Below are positions 9,242 through 13,196 of a DNA stretch of 13,196 nucleotides, piece after piece (within the stretch, counting starts at the first letter, position 1; each line of letters begins with the position of its first letter). The notes under the pieces were generated by a model that did not search any database, had not been told where the DNA came from, and saw nothing but the letters and a program-made list of their open reading frames with translations. Made by a program: the position numbers and the translations under genes. Source of the DNA: Physocladia obscura (taxonomy: Eukaryota; Chytridiomycota; Chytridiomycetes; Chytridiales; Chytriomycetaceae); the NCBI GenBank assembly GCA_027596945.1, contig JADGJH010000917.1, positions 1-13,196 of the forward strand. Reading direction: 5' to 3'.

Positions 9242-10334
9242 TTAACCGGTTTCTTCCATCCACTGTTCATATATACCAGTTACTAAATGAATGCTTGCTG
9301 AATTGAGATAATTCGGAAAAATTTGTTCTTGAATAATCTTTGAAGACAAAACTCTTTGAAAATCAGATATTTCGCTATTTAAGATATAAGCCTGCAATTT
9401 AGTTTCCACTGCAATGGAGCTTATTTTTTTTAGCTTATAATTTGTTTCTGAACAAATCATTTCTTTGTGCGATGTAGCACTTTTTAATGTACTGTCCGAC
9501 TGCAACAGGTGCAATTGATGAATGATTCTTATCACAGTACACGATAATATTTAACCATGCTAATGCAATCAATACAGTAGCTGTGTCAAGAGCAATAAGA
9601 TATAAAGTCATTTTTAGTGAAGGAGATATTATTATGAATAATAGTGTATTTAACTGTCGCAAAGTATCCACCGAACCCAAGTCTGCAAAAGACTGGAAAC
9701 TCATGAACAAATCCGCCATGAGGCAGAGTAGCGACTGATGCTACGGCTCATAATACGCGAATTTCAGCTGAAAATGTCCGGGATGGAAGTGCTATTAATT
9801 TTAAAGCCAATTTTATCTTTCAAAAAGTATCATGTATATTTGATTTGTTTACTAGTGGTTTTGACGATAAATGTATCTTCGGCGATTCTTTTTCTTCCTC
9901 TGAATAAAAGAAAGCTTCTTTTAGATTATCAAACTGTTAATACAGTCTCTTGAATATGCAAGTTTCCTCAATAGCTTACTTGCCATCTACAACACTCTTT
10001 CTTACTATGATGATCCTTGTTTGTACACTTTCATGCTGACGTACGTCCCACCCACAATCCATAGTCGACTATAATGATCTTCGACAACCTTTTCAAAGAC
10101 TTTTAAAATGGCATTATCTAGGTATGCATGTCCAACCGATCAACGGCAGCCAAAGATCATTTCAGTGGAAACAGAATTCACACAGATTTTTGGGGATCCC
10201 AGTTTATTGTGAAGTTGGATGCGATGATGGTGTTTGGTAATTCAGTCTGTTCGAGTCGTGCGAGGTTGCGCTACGCGGGCTGCTACAAGGAGAATAGCAG
10301 AAAAGTGTACCGGCGAATAATTACAGACTGGCAT
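9242..10334 (-). CDS. Tentative multi-exon small membrane protein, unknown family
   Basis: A chain of seven phase-compatible exons gives 193 residues: 10334-10311, 10246-10184, 10068-9980, 9899-9853, 9791-9757, 9692-9536 and 9408-9242. The introns are 61 to 127 bases and GT-AG. Pieces in order: MPVCNYSP; TELPNTIIASNFTINWDPQK with an N-F-T sequon; DCGWDVRQHESVQTRIIIVR; GRKRIAEDTFIVK; SFADLGSVDTLRQL; then hydrophobic LLFIIISPSLKMTLYLIALD and TATVLIALAWLNIIVYC, one or two membrane spans; last LQAYILNSEISDFQRVLSSK and IFPNYLNSASIHLV, ending at TAA 9242. The hydrophobic exon and the last exon are the best supported. The N-terminal exons are less sure, since other frames there can also be spliced; a start at the ATG at 9719 is the main alternative. 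A faint likeness of the last exon to the end of an RGS domain is too weak to use. Confidence 0.35.
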
Positions 10335-10476
10335 CTTGAACCCAGACGTTCGAACGTGCGGCACCGTCTTAACAGTTTCTCACGTTTACAACGACCAAAA
10401 AAAAAAAAAGCCTCCAAAATGCAACTTCGAACATTTTCAAAAAAAAAGATATGTAAACTAAAAGATAAAAAGAAGT
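10335..10476. other. Short spacer between two minus-strand genes
   Basis: This holds the 3' flank of the PNPOx-like gene and the presumed promoter of the gene starting at 10334. Long A runs on the plus strand (T runs on the minus strand) at 10397-10409 and 10439-10447 could serve as promoter or 3'-end elements. No AATAAA is seen. Confidence 0.45.
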
Positions 10477-12166
10477 TCAACCCAGTACATCCTTGACAGT
10501 CCACTTGTCCAGTCTCTTCACTAAGCCATCAATAGTAGAGCACCCTCCTTCACCACCAGCCAAATCATCAATTGAAAAAATACGATCCGCAACACTCACA
10601 CGAACAACCTCCGCATTTCCAGTATTTCTAACAAATCCACTGACACTCTCGGTACCGCTAATTCCGCTAACTGATTCAGTTGTTCTTCTGTACTTTGTGT
10701 GAGCATGAGGCGCCTTGGACATTTCAACGTTATCAACACCGTCAACATCTAGCAACAGTAAACAGAAATTGTTAAACGCGATTGTACGGTGCTCGTGCTG
10801 CTGCTTGCTATCATGATGATGATGAGTCTTGGTCTTCTTAATACTGTTCTTCTGAACTTGCCGATGCTGTTGATGTGGGTCTTCCAAAGCTTGCCCAATC
10901 ACAGTTTCCAAAGATTCTTGTCTTGCAAACTCATTATCCGAGCTTGCATCCAAACTCGTCACCATTGGCAGCCCAAGTAATCCCACGGCCGCCTCCCGGC
11001 CGCTCTGACCATCAACAGCAATAGTGGTTGCAACTCCACCTTCAACCACACTGTTCTTTGCAGCAGCATCAACTATATTTGGGTAAACTGGAGGAATTTG
11101 ATGATAACCACTGCTTCCGCTTCTTGTAACGTCGTGACGCGTTGTTGGCCACGTATACGATGCGCGTCTTACAGCCGATACTTTGCGCCACATTTCACGA
11201 CGCAAACTCTCCCAATCCAATGCCGGAAAGTTTTGCAGCGACGCAAATGATGGTGCACTACTAATTTGATGAGTTTTTGCTAAGATATGGTTGGGAGATG
11301 TTATTAGTTGAATTGTTCCTGACACTCGGATTTGTTGACGGGTTTCAGGGAAAATCCTATCATTTTTAGTAACACAAGTATTCATAGAATTAACAAGGGA
11401 CCAAGAAAAATGAACTGAAAGTAGTGATGACTCACCAACATATTTCGCCAAACTTTGAGCCATGGACAAGATCGTCAACTGACCCGCTGCGAACATCGAC
11501 AGCAAACACGAGCACATTAGCAAGCCGTTCAACAGCCTCGACCGAGAGCGGTCCAGCTTCGTGTTGGTGGCGATGGTGGTGGTGGTGGTGATTATGATGG
11601 TTGTTACTTGTGTCATCTTTGGTGCTGCATCAAAAAGTCAGAGTGAGTCACAAGAATCAATTAAATTTTTCTAAAGTTGTTAACCAAGCAATAGTTTGAG
11701 ATTCGATTCCATCCGATAAAAACCCACGGAAAAACACACAGTGGTTCGATGGACGACCGAATGACTTTATTGTCGCCAGCGATGCGTACACTATGAAAAA
11801 AAACAAAAGAAGTTGGAAAGAAGGAAAAAATTGTGAATAAAAACAGGGTTTGCAAAAAGCCACTGGCGGGGGCACGGGGAGAATAAACACTCAACAATGC
11901 GCAGCATCATCACGCTCGTTTTCTTTCAATGCAGTTTCCAGTGCGGCCCTCCATGGCGGGAAGTGTGCCTCGGTTGATGTTAAACTGATGTTGTTAAGCG
12001 CGTTTGTCGCGTCGTCATCTGTATTGGGTGAGATTTCGATTGAATTCGTGTTGATTGTGGGAATCCACGATGGCCATGCGGAGCCAGCTGTAATTGTTAC
12101 GTCTTCTTGGAAGATTTTAACTGCAGGAGCTTGCTGTGCTTGCTGTTGTAGAACGGTGTCACTCAT
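10477..12166 (-). CDS. Pyridoxamine 5'-phosphate oxidase-like (Alr4036-type) flavin-binding protein
   Basis: Four exons: 12166-11896, 11790-11685, 11624-11436 and 11356-10477. Introns: 11895-11791 (GTTGAG...TTTCATAG), 11684-11625 (GTTAAC...CTGAC...TGCAG), 11435-11357 (GTGAGT...ACTAA...GATAG). Phases 1, 2, 2 match; product 481 residues. Members are cytosolic split-barrel proteins expected to bind FMN; substrate is usually unknown and true pyridoxal-phosphate synthesis is not implied. Family landmarks appear in order across exons: FPPWRAALETALKEN (69-83), SLATIKSFGRPSNHCVFFRG (94-113), VLVFAVDVRSGS (163-174), GEICW/IFPETRQQIRVSG (185-202), LDWESLRREMWRKVS...YTWP (235-259) and FCLLLLDVDGVDNVEM (386-401). 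The family usually has R-S-x-K where this protein has R-S-G-S. Two His-rich insertions (135-146, 366-378) and a roughly 110-residue low-complexity insertion make it longer than typical members. Start chosen at ATG 12166; an in-frame ATG at 12304 exists behind a Lys/Asn-rich, A-tract-like leader. Family call confident, function open. Confidence 0.85.
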
Positions 12167-12304
12167 TGCTTTTTTTTTTTGTATGATTTTTTTTTGGTTT
12201 TTGTTGATGTTTTTTGTTGAGTCATTTGATGCTGTGTCTAAAAAAGAAGGTGCTGGTGCGTTCAACAATTGATCGGCTGACAAATGGGTTGAAAAAATCA
12301 CCAT

Positions 12305-12983
12305 TTATTCGATTCTATTTAGGCCTTTTCTTCTTTTCTCCGATAATAACCCAAGCGGCTGAAATGAAAGGATCATTTCGATCTCATCAATGTGATCGCG
12401 CAAAATCTTTGCACTAGTTCCGGAGGTGCTGTCTCGTACAAACTACATTATAACGTGCGGATACAAAGTCAACATTTACCAGAATATCTTTGAGTTAGAG
12501 ATTGGTGTTGGAAATAATTGTTGATGTATATTTACGTGTAACACGTATTGTCAGCGTTTTTCAAACCTGTCACTCCCATCTCTACTTAATAGGGTGTTAT
12601 CCCAGCCAAGAACCATGCAAGCTCGATAAACACTGGCAGTCGCGTCTTCAACAATTGTACAGTCATTGTATCGCGGCAAATCGCAACCAAAACTGTTGGG
12701 AGCTAGTACTTGAGGTTAATTTTATCCACAAGCAGTCTCAATGAACTCAAACTTGACAGATACTGTGGTACTGGCGGGACAGGCAGTTTGGACTGTGCAG
12801 CAACTTTTTATTACAAATATAATAATTATAGACAAGTTCTCATGTTCTGCTTACGCAAAATAGGAATGAAACTATAGTGTCGGTTTTTTACTGCCAAATT
12901 CTGTTGGAATGTGACTGTGGATCACTTTTTAACTCGTTCTGTTCCAAAAATAAAATTCTTTTCCTCCTTGAAATCTCTTCCAT
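12305..12983 (-). CDS. Unrecognised 113-residue protein, three exons
   Basis: Exon 1 is 12983-12892 (MEEISRRKRILFLEQNELK), intron 12891-12693 (GTAAAA...CAACAG), exon 2 12692-12567 (FGCDLPRYNDCTIVEDATAS then VYRACMVLGWDNTLLSRDG), intron 12566-12429 (GTTTGA...GAGACAG), exon 3 12428-12305 (TSGTSAKILRDHIDEIEM then ILSFQPLGLLSEKRR, ending LNRIE). Phases 2 and 2 match. An in-frame TGA lies just upstream of the ATG, which supports the start. The first intron is long for this region and may hide a 21-base exon (12797-12777, phase-compatible). The protein is mixed charged/hydrophobic with three Cys in exon 2 and a likely C-terminal helix; no signal peptide or membrane span. Family unknown. Its stop is followed directly by ATG, and AATAAA (12308-12303) overlaps it, so the transcript end must be close to or inside the leader of the next gene. 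Confidence 0.55.
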
Positions 12984-13072
12984 CGTCCGTCCTCAACCGA
13001 CTGACTCCTCAAAGCCCTGCTCCTGCGTCTCCTACACTCCCGTCAGCACTTCTCAATAACTTCTTTCATCGT

Positions 13073-13183
13073 CTAGACTGTTAAATTTTGTCCCATAGAA
13101 AAAATTTTCTTTTGCAAACACACAACGTCAACTACGTCTCCATCAATTATCTCACCATTAATATCCTTTATTTTAGATAAATA
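13073..13183 (-). CDS. Possible last exon of a gene running in from the right edge
   Basis: A minus-strand open stretch reads KDINGEIIDGDVVDVVCLQK then KIFSMGQNLTV and a TAG at 13073. The DINGEIIDGDVVDVV part looks like a beta-hairpin from a real protein. An acceptor AAAG at about 13166 would start the exon, but it lacks a good pyrimidine tract. A plus-strand frame over the same bases is also open to the window end (SIISPLISFILDKYYVYG). Too short to decide. Confidence 0.2.
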   Translation of the reverse strand, partial: YLSKIKDINGEIIDGDVVDVVCLQKKIFSMGQNLTV

Positions 13184-13196
13184 TTATGTCTATGGC

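Noticed and set aside
9738..9953. Plus-strand open frame with one hydrophobic stretch
   Set aside because: The opposite strand holds several phase-compatible exon segments; the plus reading has no homology-like pattern and no supporting context.
10128..10496. Plus-strand open frame with a basic C-terminus
   Set aside because: It covers intergenic A-tracts (poly-Lys from poly-A) and the end of the PNPOx-like gene; no motif and no splice support.
10750..10788. A 39-base in-frame intron candidate (GTACAA...TGCTAG) in the last PNPOx exon
   Set aside because: It would remove FCLLLLD, a family landmark, and is shorter than the other introns in the window.
11436..11616. Apparent N-terminus with a membrane segment (RLLNGLLMCSCLLSMFAAG) in the open frame starting at 11616
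   Set aside because: The same bases in another frame encode the conserved PNPOx strand VLVFAVDVRSGS with matching splice phases, so the hydrophobic reading is a shadow.
12502..12744. Plus-strand frame with spaced cysteines, resembling a CHCH-type small protein
   Set aside because: The cysteine spacing is not the twin CX9C pattern, and the minus strand carries a better supported exon (12692-12567) in the same place.
1..13196. tRNA, rRNA, CRISPR array, intact transposon, bacterial-type operon
   Set aside because: Looked for by eye on both strands; no cloverleaf-like consensus boxes, regular spacer array, transposase motifs or ribosome binding sites were found.

Overview
The window looks eukaryotic and most likely fungal, probably a zoosporic (chytrid-like) early-diverging fungus. 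Reading frames are interrupted by short GT-AG introns (about 60 to 140 bases in my models). Coding stretches carry long poly-Q, poly-S and poly-T runs. There is a decayed array of 42-residue kinesin-light-chain-type TPRs, which are abundant in chytrid genomes. The organism call is inference; the splice structure is read from the sequence by phase matching and was not run through software.

Every gene I could reconstruct lies on the minus strand, so the window is best read from right to left. At 12305-12983 there is a small three-exon gene for an unrecognised 113-residue protein. Next, at 10477-12166, is a four-exon gene for a pyridoxamine 5'-phosphate oxidase-like, Alr4036-type flavin-binding protein of 481 residues; this is the only confident family assignment. 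Then 8846-10334 is a stretch dense in short exon-like segments, tentatively one small membrane protein (9242-10334) followed by the tail of another product (8846-9043). At 5573-8367 is a two-exon gene for an 895-residue, largely disordered poly-Q protein with repeated R-R-x-S sites and a K-V-K-F motif. At 172-1007 is a three-exon gene for a 231-residue Ser-rich protein.

Between the last two genes, roughly 1.1 to 5.5 kb is an AT-rich, gene-poor island. It holds a broken TPR array (3732-4620), a separate degenerate TPR unit (about 2268-2440), an imperfect roughly 100-base direct repeat, a small perfect hairpin, and a decayed plus-strand coding remnant (4859-5331). I read the island as a graveyard of old duplications.

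I see no operon logic, RNA gene, CRISPR array or intact mobile element. The genes share a strand and some are very close (about 140 bases apart), but only the PNPOx-like protein has a recognisable biochemical role, so no common pathway can be claimed. The most interesting leads are the poly-Q protein as a possible phospho-regulated scaffold, the His-rich insertions in the PNPOx-like protein, and the in-frame stop that alone separates the 113-residue protein from the extended PNPOx-like reading frame.
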